Of a stretch of 20,200 nucleotides of DNA, positions 13,382 to 19,853 are shown piece after piece. How positions within the stretch are numbered: position 1 is the stretch's first letter; each line of letters begins with the position of its first letter. Below the pieces are notes generated by a model. The model worked only from the letters and a program-made list of their open reading frames with translations, did no database searches and had not been told where the DNA came from. The DNA comes from Caryophanales bacterium UBA1624 (lineage in GTDB: Bacteria; Bacillota_I; Bacilli_A; RFN20; CAG-826): NCBI GenBank assembly GCA_002321395.1, contig DCMK01000068.1, forward strand, positions 52,605 through 72,804. Reading direction: 5' to 3'. The translations under genes were made by a program, and so were the position numbers.

Positions 13382-15760
13382 TTACTGCAGGCTGGCTAGA
13401 TACCCTTTGATGAGGGAGGCGTTTTCATAGGCTTTGTAGGAATTTCCGTCTGGGACCAAAAGCGTCGGAGCCTGTTTGATCCCATAGGCTATGGCCATGT
13501 CTTTATTCGCGATGGCGTCGACGTTGCGATAATGGAATCCGGCTTTGTCCAAAATCATCTTCGCCATTTTGCAGTTCGGGCAAGTGGGGGAAGTGAATAG
13601 AAGCGGCTCTTTCAAAGCTAGGGCTTCTTCTCCTTTTTCTTCTTCCGAGACTTTGGTTTTGGCCTCCTCTTGCTTGTTTTCTTCGCATTCTCCGGATACG
13701 TCATAGGTTTTGCGCATTTTGAATTCTTCGCTTTTCCCGGCGTTCCAGTTTTTCACGGGGCGGTAGTAACCCGTGATGCGGGAATAGACCTCGGTTTCCT
13801 TTCCACAGGTGGGGCATTTCCATTGCTCGCCCGAAAGATATCCGTGTTCGGCGCAAACCGAATAGGTGGGGGAGATGGTGTAATAGGGGAGTTTGTAATT
13901 CTCGGCGATTTTGCGGACCAGCTTCATACAGGACTGCCAGTTGGGCAGCTTCTGCCCCAAGAAAGCATGGAAAACGGTTCCGGAGGTGTAAAGGGTTTGA
14001 AAACGGTCTTCGATGTCGAGGGCCTCAAAGATATCGGATGTGTAGCCAACGGGGAGATGGCTTGAGTTGGTATAGAAGGGGGTCTCGCCGTTTTTGGAGG
14101 CCGTGATGATGTCCGGATAGCGTTCCTTATCGTGCTTGGCTAGGCGGTAGGAGGTCGATTCGGCAGGAGTCGCCTCCAGATTGAACAGATCCCCATATTG
14201 CTCTTGGTAGTCGGAGAGGCGAGTCCTCATGTGGTTGAGGACTTCTTCGGTGAAATTCTGGGCAGCGGGATGGGTTAGGTCTTCTCCGATCCAGCGCGCG
14301 TTCAAACAGGCTTCGTTCATCCCCACCAGCCCAATTGTGGAAAAGTGGTTTTTGAAGGAGCCGAGATAATGCTTGGTATAAGGATATAGACCAGCGTCGA
14401 GCAGTTTGGTGATGGTCTTCCTCTTGATGCTCAAGGAGCGGGCCGAAAGGTCCATCAAACGGTCCAAACGCGAATAGAAATCCGCCTTGTCCGTCGCCAA
14501 ATAGGCGATGCGCGGCATGTTGATGGTAACGACGCCGATGGATCCCGTCGATTCGCCGGATCCAAAATAACCGCCGCTCTTTTTTCGGAGCTCGCGCAAA
14601 TCAAGGCGCAAACGGCAGCACATGGAACGCACGTCGCTGGGCTTCATGTCGGAGTTGATGTAGTTGGAGAAGTAAGGGGTCCCGTATTTGGCGGTCATCT
14701 CGAAAAGAAGTTTGTTGTTTTCCGTCGGAGACCAATCGAACTCTTTGGTGATGGAATAAGTTGGGATGGGGTATTGGAATCCGCGGCCGTTGGCGTCCCC
14801 TTCGATCATCGTCTCGATGAAAGCGCGGTTGACCATGTCCATCTCTTTTTTGCATTCGCCATAGGTGAAGGGCATTTCCTTGCCGCCGACGATCGCGGGA
14901 AGATTGGCCAAATCGTTCGGGCAGGTCCAGTCCAAAGTGACGTTGGTGAAGGGGGCTTGGGTTCCCCAACGAGAAGGGGTGTTGACCCCATAGATGAAGG
15001 ATTGGATGCATTGCTTCACTTCTTTGTACGAAAGATGGTCGGCTTTGACGAACGGGGCCAAATAAGTGTCGAAGGAAGAGAAGGCCTGGGCCCCGGCCCA
15101 TTCGTTTTGCATGATGCCGAGGAAGTTGACCATCTGATTGCAAAGGGTCATTAAGTGGCGGGCGGGGGAGGAAGTGATTTTCCCCGGGACTCCGCCGAGG
15201 CCCTGCTGAATAAGCTGCTTCAAGCTCCAGCCCGCGCAATAGCCAGTGAGCATGGAGAGGTCGTGAATATGGATGTCGGCATTGCGGTGGGCATCGCCGA
15301 TTTCTTTGTCATAGACCTCCGACAGCCAATAGTTGGCGGTGACGGCGCCGGAGTTGGATAGAATCAAGCCGCCGACGGAATAGGTGACCGTGGAGTTTTC
15401 CTTGACGCGCCAATCGTTGACGCGGAGATAGTTGTCGACGACTTTTTTGAAGTCGAGTTCCGTGGTCTTGACCTGGCGGATCTCGGTCCTTTTCTTCCGA
15501 TAGTCCATATAGGACTTGGCCACATCGATGTAGCCTGCTTGGATCAAAACGATTTCCACGGAGTCTTGGATGTCTTCGACCCCGATGGTTTCGTCTTTGA
15601 CTTTGCTGTTGAAATCCGCGGTGACGCGCAAAGCCAAAAGCTCGATTACCTCATCAGTGACCGTTTTGTGCTCGGCCAAGAAAGCGCGGGAAAGGGCGCT
15701 TTCGATGCGTTTCAAATCGAAGGGGACAATCGAACCATCGCGTTTGCGGACTTGCAGCAT
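13382..15760 (-). CDS. nrdD: Class III ribonucleoside-triphosphate reductase with fused C-terminal redoxin domain
   Basis: This 792-residue glycyl-radical enzyme makes deoxyribonucleotides without oxygen. An ATP-cone regulatory domain occupies about residues 1-93 (VRKRDGSIVPFD). The barrel includes TGYCAGWSLKQLI, resembling Thermotoga-type enzymes that may use a redoxin rather than formate, and RSMCCRLRLDL. The zinc site is SVCAEHGYLSG plus KCPTCG. The glycyl radical is Gly664 in SRITGYYRPV. Most homologues end soon after this. Here an acidic Glu/Lys-rich linker (about 690-718) leads to a thioredoxin/glutaredoxin-like domain (719-792) with CPNC (727-730) and a QAPT cis-proline signature (Pro765). 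The start has AAGGAG eight bases upstream. trxB follows in the same operon, and nrdG is convergent. Confidence 0.95.
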   Translation of the reverse strand: MLQVRKRDGSIVPFDLKRIESALSRAFLAEHKTVTDEVIELLALRVTADFNSKVKDETIGVEDIQDSVEIVLIQAGYIDVAKSYMDYRKKRTEIRQVKTTELDFKKVVDNYLRVNDWRVKENSTVTYSVGGLILSNSGAVTANYWLSEVYDKEIGDAHRNADIHIHDLSMLTGYCAGWSLKQLIQQGLGGVPGKITSSPARHLMTLCNQMVNFLGIMQNEWAGAQAFSSFDTYLAPFVKADHLSYKEVKQCIQSFIYGVNTPSRWGTQAPFTNVTLDWTCPNDLANLPAIVGGKEMPFTYGECKKEMDMVNRAFIETMIEGDANGRGFQYPIPTYSITKEFDWSPTENNKLLFEMTAKYGTPYFSNYINSDMKPSDVRSMCCRLRLDLRELRKKSGGYFGSGESTGSIGVVTINMPRIAYLATDKADFYSRLDRLMDLSARSLSIKRKTITKLLDAGLYPYTKHYLGSFKNHFSTIGLVGMNEACLNARWIGEDLTHPAAQNFTEEVLNHMRTRLSDYQEQYGDLFNLEATPAESTSYRLAKHDKERYPDIITASKNGETPFYTNSSHLPVGYTSDIFEALDIEDRFQTLYTSGTVFHAFLGQKLPNWQSCMKLVRKIAENYKLPYYTISPTYSVCAEHGYLSGEQWKCPTCGKETEVYSRITGYYRPVKNWNAGKSEEFKMRKTYDVSGECEENKQEEAKTKVSEEEKGEEALALKEPLLFTSPTCPNCKMAKMILDKAGFHYRNVDAIANKDMAIAYGIKQAPTLLVPDGNSYKAYENASLIKGYLASLQ

Positions 15761-15815
15761 AATCAGAACTCCTTGGAAAACTCTTATGGGCGTCGAAGGC
15801 TATAAAAAGAACACC

Positions 15816-15871
15816 GCTTCCGCAATTTTTCGTTTTATGCTTGCATCCGCCCTTTTAGGGTTTGCGGAAGC
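15816..15871 (-). repeat. 10-bp inverted repeat in the nrdD upstream region
   Basis: GCTTCCGCAA (15816-15825) and TTGCGGAAGC (15862-15871) are exact reverse complements 36 bases apart. A small CCCT/AGGG hairpin (15850-15860) lies between them. In the nrdD direction the repeat is followed a few bases later by TTCTTTTT. If fully transcribed it could form a closing stem of a leader structure, but the predicted start site of the best promoter falls within its upstream arm, so it may instead work as DNA. Confidence 0.6.
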
Positions 15872-15872
15872 A

Positions 15873-15900
15873 ATCATAAGTTCACTTATGAAAATATCAA
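15873..15900 (-). promoter_or_regulatory. Promoter of the nrdD-trxB operon
   Basis: On the minus strand, TTGATA (15900-15895), a 16-base spacer and TATGAT (15878-15873). The predicted start is about 15866, giving a leader of about 105 bases before the ATG at 15760. Confidence 0.6.
15874..15891. promoter_or_regulatory. Palindromic operator candidate in the nrdD promoter
   Basis: TCATAAGT-TC-ACTTATGA is a perfect 8-2-8 inverted repeat covering the spacer and most of the -10 box, a position where a bound protein would block RNA polymerase. It does not match the NrdR box pattern that I know for nrd operons, and no tandem second copy is seen. Confidence 0.5.
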
Positions 15901-16257
15901 ATGAGCTTTTTTCACGGTTTTCTTTTTTGTTTTTTGGGTCGAAACCGGAAAAAACGCGAAACGTGCGGTCCCATCGCGGAAAAGGCGATTCTACTAGTAG
16001 TTTATTAGGAAAGAAAACGAAGAATGTGGAAAAAAGATTTCGAAAAACATTAGACACTGTCACATAAAATGGACTTTGTCCACAACCCATCGGTGGAAAA
16101 CCTTTTTCTGGATTCCTGTTTCCAGGTTGAAAAACCCGATAGCATCGATGGGGCCTTCCTGTTTCATTTGATTTTCATTTCTTGACGAACTTGATTTTTC
16201 CTTCTCGGAGTTCAGGGCTCGAGAGTCGCCGAAAAAGGAAAAAAGGAATTCTCCGCG
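15901..16257. other. Intergenic stretch between divergent nrdD and mscL, no gene seen
   Basis: I see no gene here. The part around 15905-15937 is rich in T-runs. Short palindromes include CTACTAGTAG (15991-16000), GGAC-TTT-GTCC (around 16070-16080), TCCAC/GTGGA (around 16079-16097) and CTGGA/TCCAG (around 16108-16125). These could be regulatory or remnants of a small element; none has a partner repeat that I can find. Confidence 0.45.
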
Positions 16258-16286
16258 TTGAACTCAAAATATGGTGGCCCTATAGT
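16258..16286 (+). promoter_or_regulatory. Promoter of the mscL gene
   Basis: TTGAAC (16258-16263), exactly 17 bases, then TATAGT (16281-16286). The predicted leader of about 35 bases contains the Shine-Dalgarno AAAGGA (16315-16320), eight bases before the ATG at 16329. Confidence 0.75.
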
Positions 16287-16328
16287 ATTCCCGTTCATTT
16301 GGAGGTCCAAAAAGAAAGGAACGATTTT

Positions 16329-17030
16329 ATGTCGAAAAAAGAGAAAAAGAGCAAATTCAAAGAGAAGCGCAAAGGCCTTTGGAAGGACTTCAAAGCCTTT
16401 ATCAATCGTGGCAACGCCTTCAACCTCGCCGTCGGCGTCGTGATCGGCGGAGCGTTCAACGCGATCGTCACTGCCTTCACCAACATCCTCCTCAGCGTTT
16501 GCACTTGGGGCGTCCCTGGTGGTCTTAAGGGTTTGGTTACCGTGCTTCCGGCGCTCAACGACGCCCAAAAAGGCATGGATGGAATTGGCCAGTCCTTCAG
16601 CGCCGCTGAACTTCAAAGCCATGCCCAAGCGATGGCCATCAGCATCTATGGCGAAGATACCGTCGCTTCCTCTCCTACCTTGATCGAAAGTGTGAAAGCC
16701 ACCATCTTGGGAAAATACACCCTTCATGGAACGACCTATACGTATAATCTTTCCGCGGTAATCGATTGGGGGACCTTCATCAATGCGGTTATCTCCTTCC
16801 TTATCATTGCGTTGACCTTGTTCATCATCGTCAAAGTCGTTACTTCTTTGAACAACAAGCGCCTTCAATTCGAGGCGGACGCTCGCGAAGCCTATTATCA
16901 AAAGCACCCCGAAGAGCGCCCGGTTCCTGTTGCTCCCGATGCGCCGAAGCCGACCCAGGAAGAACTTCTCACCGCGATTCTTGCTGAGCTGAAGAAGCAA
17001 AACGGCGAAACGGAAAAGAAAGCCGAATAA
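16329..17030 (+). CDS. mscL: MscL-family mechanosensitive channel with enlarged extracellular loop
   Basis: This 233-residue membrane protein should open under high membrane tension to release solutes during osmotic downshock. The N-terminal amphipathic part and first helix, FKAFINRGNAFNLAVGVVIG followed by GAFNAIVTAF (about residues 21-55), match MscL closely, including the glycine-rich pore helix. The second helix is WGTFINAVISFLIIALTLFI (about 147-172). Between them lies a loop of about 90 residues, far longer than the roughly 30 of E. coli MscL, and total length is well above the usual 120-150. The N-terminus is very basic (MSKKEKKSKFKEKRKG), and the C-terminal tail has a Pro-rich stretch then a predicted helical end. 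Start: ATG with AAAGGA; the frame upstream to 16182 precedes the promoter and is rejected. Confidence 0.88.
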   Translation: MSKKEKKSKFKEKRKGLWKDFKAFINRGNAFNLAVGVVIGGAFNAIVTAFTNILLSVCTWGVPGGLKGLVTVLPALNDAQKGMDGIGQSFSAAELQSHAQAMAISIYGEDTVASSPTLIESVKATILGKYTLHGTTYTYNLSAVIDWGTFINAVISFLIIALTLFIIVKVVTSLNNKRLQFEADAREAYYQKHPEERPVPVAPDAPKPTQEELLTAILAELKKQNGETEKKAE

Positions 17031-17051
17031 AACCAAAAAGACCTCCATGGG

Positions 17052-17082
17052 AAAAGCGGGCGTCAGCTCGCTTTTTTCTTTT
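17052..17082 (+). terminator. Rho-independent terminator after mscL
   Basis: AAAAGCGGGC (17052-17061), loop GTCA, GCTCGCTTTT (17066-17075), then TTCTTTT. The ten-pair stem has one G-U pair. Confidence 0.85.
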
Positions 17083-17109
17083 GCCGCGTTGCGATAGACT
17101 TTTCGAAGT

Positions 17110-18207
17110 ATGGCAAGGAATTATAAATTTGAAGGCATTGAGAACTTTCGCGATTTAGGGGGGTACGAATGCCGGTATGGCGAGACGTCTTTCGGAGTCG
17201 TTTACCGTTCCGCAACGTTGTTGGACGCAACGCCAGCGGACGTGGAAAAAATAAAAAGGCTTGGCATTAAAACCATCCTTGATTTGCGGGAAAAACGCGC
17301 GAAAAGAGAAGAAGTTGGCTTGGTTGAAAAAGACCCATATTTCACCATCATCGATTTGTCCGTAAACGGCGAAGGACGCGTTCCTGAGGATTGGGAGGAT
17401 GGGGTTGGCAGCTATTTGGAGATGCTGGACGATCCTGTTTCGGTTCGGAAGATCCTTCGGACGATTTTGCATGCGGATAAGCCGCTTTTGATGCACTGCA
17501 ACGCAGGGAAAGACCGCACGGGCATCTTCTCGGCCTTGCTTTTAGAGCTTGCCGGAGTCGATTTTGCCTCGATCAACGCGGATTTTATGTCCTCTTTCCC
17601 TCTTTTGGAACAGGCGACGATCCGCATTCGGAAAGAACGGCCCGGCTTTTTGCCGGAGATTTGCTTGACTCCCAATATCGCTTATTTACGGGAAGTCCGC
17701 ACCCGCTTCCTTGAAAAGTACCACACGTTTGAGAATTACTGCGAGGCGATTGGCCTATCCGAGGACGAGATTTGCTCTTTGCAGAATTTGCTTGGCAAAC
17801 AAGAAAAGAGCTGCGGGGCGGTCGTGTTCAAAGATGGGAAGGTTTTGGTTGAGCACATGAAGCTGGGGCATTATTCCATACCCAAAGGGCACGTCGAGGA
17901 CTGCGATGGTGGGGTGGAAGAGGCCACGGCCGCCCGGGAAATCAAAGAAGAGCTCGGCTTGGACGTCACTTTCATTCCAGGGTTTAAAACGGCGACGACG
18001 TATTCCCCCTTCCCTGGGATTTTGAAAAAAGTCATTTGGTTTGCATGTTATGCAAAAGAAGGGCCATTGACTCTGCAAAAAGAAGAGGTCCAAGACGCTT
18101 ACTGGCTGTCCCCCGCCGATGCGGTGCGGGTCCTTTCCCACCAAGACGATCGCGATGTGGTGACAAAGGCATCCTTTTTCGAGGCGGGCATTGAAACGGG
18201 AAATTAA
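17110..18207 (+). CDS. Tyrosine phosphatase domain fused to a Nudix hydrolase domain
   Basis: This 365-residue cytoplasmic protein has two enzyme domains. Residues 1 to about 228 form a bacterial Tyr-phosphatase (Y_phosphatase3/PtpB-like): ENFRDLGGYE, VVYRSATLL and the P-loop HCNAGKDRTG with nucleophile Cys130 and Arg136. Residues about 233-360 are a Nudix domain close to Firmicutes Ap4A-hydrolase-like members: SCGAVVFKDGKVLVE, SIPKGHVE and REIKEELGL. The Nudix box is atypical: Gly260 and Arg276 are two residues further apart than in GX5EX7RE, and the first Glu is not at its place, while the metal-binding EExG (280-283) is intact. There is no frameshift sign. The ATG lies nine bases after a weak TAGACT box without a Shine-Dalgarno. 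Physiological substrates are unknown. The stop overlaps the convergent hydrolase stop. Confidence 0.9.
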   Translation: MARNYKFEGIENFRDLGGYECRYGETSFGVVYRSATLLDATPADVEKIKRLGIKTILDLREKRAKREEVGLVEKDPYFTIIDLSVNGEGRVPEDWEDGVGSYLEMLDDPVSVRKILRTILHADKPLLMHCNAGKDRTGIFSALLLELAGVDFASINADFMSSFPLLEQATIRIRKERPGFLPEICLTPNIAYLREVRTRFLEKYHTFENYCEAIGLSEDEICSLQNLLGKQEKSCGAVVFKDGKVLVEHMKLGHYSIPKGHVEDCDGGVEEATAAREIKEELGLDVTFIPGFKTATTYSPFPGILKKVIWFACYAKEGPLTLQKEEVQDAYWLSPADAVRVLSHQDDRDVVTKASFFEAGIETGN

Positions 18208-19154
18208 TCAACGTCCTCTTTGAACCGATTCCGGACGTCAATCATGAATCGCTCCGGCTCTTCGAAGCAAGGCTCGTGGCCGGAGCGGGTGTAAGTCAAG
18301 AAGGCGTGCTTCGGTGCGCGAATCTTTTCGGCGTATTCCTTCGCTAGGGGATAAGGGGCGCTGATGTCATCGATTCCTTGAATGACGTAATGGGGGATTT
18401 TGCGGACGTTGCCATAGGGTTTTAGACTCAAGGCGTCTATCACCGATGAAGTAGCGGCCCGAGACAAAGCGATTCCTTTGAGCCAATTCTTTTTTTCTTC
18501 CCTGGTATATTCCAAGCTCCGCATCACGGGTTTGATTTCCCTTTTCTCAAAAGAAGGGTATCCCGCGGGTTCCATGACGGCATAGTAGTGCGAAGAGAAG
18601 AAATCGTTCGCTTCCTGGGTGGAGAATCGCCCGCCATTTGGGCTGCCGATCTCCTCCAATTTCCGAATCAAAAGGGCATCGCCGATTTCACGAGCTTTTT
18701 GGGACAGCATTTTGTAGCGTTCCTCCATGAGGTCGGGCATGTCGACGATTTGGCCAACCCCGATGTAGGCCGCATAGGATTCTGGATTTTCCACGATGGC
18801 GCGACTGGCTAAAAAACTTCCGAAGGAATGGCCGATGAGGTAGATTCTTTTGTGGTGGAATCGCTTGCAAAGATAGTCTGTCCATTCCTTGATGTCCGCC
18901 AAAAAATCGTCGATGGAAAGATCTTCCGGCTTTAAAGTGGGGGAGAAGCTTCCTCCGGCTCCTCTTTCGTCAATGGCGGCGAGGACGAAATCATCGGCTA
19001 AAGGGAGGAGGTGTTTTCTGATTTTGTGACGGAAAGGCATTCCGGGTCCGCCGTGAAGGAAAAGGATGACGGGTTTCGTCTCATCTTTCGCCCATAAATG
19101 GATTCTTTGGGGGATCCCGGAAATGATAATTGTTTTCTTTTCGTTTAATTTCAT
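18204..19154 (-). CDS. Alpha/beta hydrolase (S33 / proline iminopeptidase-like)
   Basis: This 316-residue serine hydrolase shows HGGPGMPF (oxyanion region, residues 34-41), AAIDERGAGGS, the nucleophile elbow GHSFGS with Ser110, a late acid in IQGIDDISAP and base in SGHEPCFEEPERF. It is only distantly similar to the S33 hydrolase at 10348-11253, so it is not a recent duplicate. The insertion after the nucleophile strand (ALLIRKLEEIGSPNGGRF) resembles lipase/esterase-like members from Firmicutes. No signal peptide is seen. Start: the ATG at 19154 has GAGG six bases upstream; an ATG four codons earlier (19166) is possible. An extended -10 box lies just before. Substrate is unknown; peptide or ester hydrolysis is inferred from the fold. 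Confidence 0.88.
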   Translation of the reverse strand: MKLNEKKTIIISGIPQRIHLWAKDETKPVILFLHGGPGMPFRHKIRKHLLPLADDFVLAAIDERGAGGSFSPTLKPEDLSIDDFLADIKEWTDYLCKRFHHKRIYLIGHSFGSFLASRAIVENPESYAAYIGVGQIVDMPDLMEERYKMLSQKAREIGDALLIRKLEEIGSPNGGRFSTQEANDFFSSHYYAVMEPAGYPSFEKREIKPVMRSLEYTREEKKNWLKGIALSRAATSSVIDALSLKPYGNVRKIPHYVIQGIDDISAPYPLAKEYAEKIRAPKHAFLTYTRSGHEPCFEEPERFMIDVRNRFKEDVD

Positions 19155-19177
19155 GGCGTTCCTCATTGACTAGGAGA

Positions 19178-19186
19178 ATCTTACCA
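19178..19186 (-). promoter_or_regulatory. Extended -10 promoter of the second S33-like hydrolase gene
   Basis: On the minus strand, TGGTAAGAT carries the TGn extension followed by TAAGAT (19183-19178). The predicted start at about 19171 leaves a leader of about 17 bases before the ATG at 19154, which argues for that start over 19166. Confidence 0.5.
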
Positions 19187-19269
19187 CTTTGTCCTTTGCT
19201 TCTTCCTCATTGAGGACAAGAGAAGGAGGTCGGGGTAGAATGGTGGCCGAATAAGAGGGTGTTTCGAAA

Positions 19270-19830
19270 ATGGAATGCAAAAAGAAAATAGACCGTGATT
19301 CCAATGTTTGGTTGGAGCTGCTCCGCTTCGTGATCATCGGGGGGTATGCCACGGTTTTGGATATGGCCGTCGAAGGTTGGGTTACCTCGGCTTTTTCGGG
19401 AAAAACGGCCGGCGCGAATCATATTGGGGCGTTCTTTTGGATGTTTCTCTTCTCTCTTGTCGGCTTTCTCTTGGCGACCCCGGCCAATTGGTCTCTTTCT
19501 TCGGTTTGGGGGTTCCGCAACGTCGATGCGGAATCGGAAAAGAAAGCGAAATCCATTCGCGGCATGCTGCTTTTCGCTTTTTGGAGCTTCGTCGCCCTTT
19601 TGATCGGCGCCTTGATTCAGTTCATCGGCTATATGACTTGCCTTGAATGGACCGGTTGGAACATCAATATCTTAAGCGGTTTTTCCTTCGACAAAATGTT
19701 CGGCGAAAATGGCTCCATCGCCGTTTTTTGGGCATGGTTGGTCGTATTCGTGATTCGCACGGCCGTCACTCTCGTCGTCAATTACGTTTCTAGAAAGCTC
19801 TTCATCTACAAAGCCCCCAAAAATCAGTAA
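19270..19830 (+). CDS. GtrA-family membrane protein
   Basis: This 186-residue protein has four hydrophobic segments and matches the GtrA family, whose members are thought to help move lipid-linked sugars across the membrane or assist cell-surface polysaccharide synthesis. The N-terminal LLRFVIIGGYATVLDMAVEG, the central PANWSLSSVWGFRN and the C-terminal VVNYVSRKLFIYK are the three typical GtrA blocks. It is longer than the usual 120-150 residues because of a bigger segment between helices 3 and 4 (about 115-155). A TAGAAT box at 19236-19241 and a weak AAGAGGG before the ATG are the only expression signals. No glycosyltransferase partner lies beside it in the window. A weak hairpin (AGCC/GGCT) followed by AATTTTATT around 19830-19855 may end it. 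Confidence 0.87.
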   Translation: MECKKKIDRDSNVWLELLRFVIIGGYATVLDMAVEGWVTSAFSGKTAGANHIGAFFWMFLFSLVGFLLATPANWSLSSVWGFRNVDAESEKKAKSIRGMLLFAFWSFVALLIGALIQFIGYMTCLEWTGWNINILSGFSFDKMFGENGSIAVFWAWLVVFVIRTAVTLVVNYVSRKLFIYKAPKNQ

Positions 19831-19853
19831 GCCCGCAAAAAAGGCTAATTTTA

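Noticed and set aside
15873..15891. NrdR box in the nrdD promoter
   Set aside because: The palindrome does not fit the ACAC...GTGT pattern and there is no second tandem copy at the expected spacing.
16050..16085. Sequence resembling the terminal repeat of an insertion sequence
   Set aside because: No inverted partner, target duplication or transposase fragment is found nearby.
16212..17048. 278-codon open frame antisense to mscL
   Set aside because: The translated sequence has no family resemblance, and the plus-strand MscL is unambiguous.
10348..19154. The two S33-like hydrolases as a recent gene duplication
   Set aside because: Similarity is limited to the catalytic motifs; cap regions and lengths differ.
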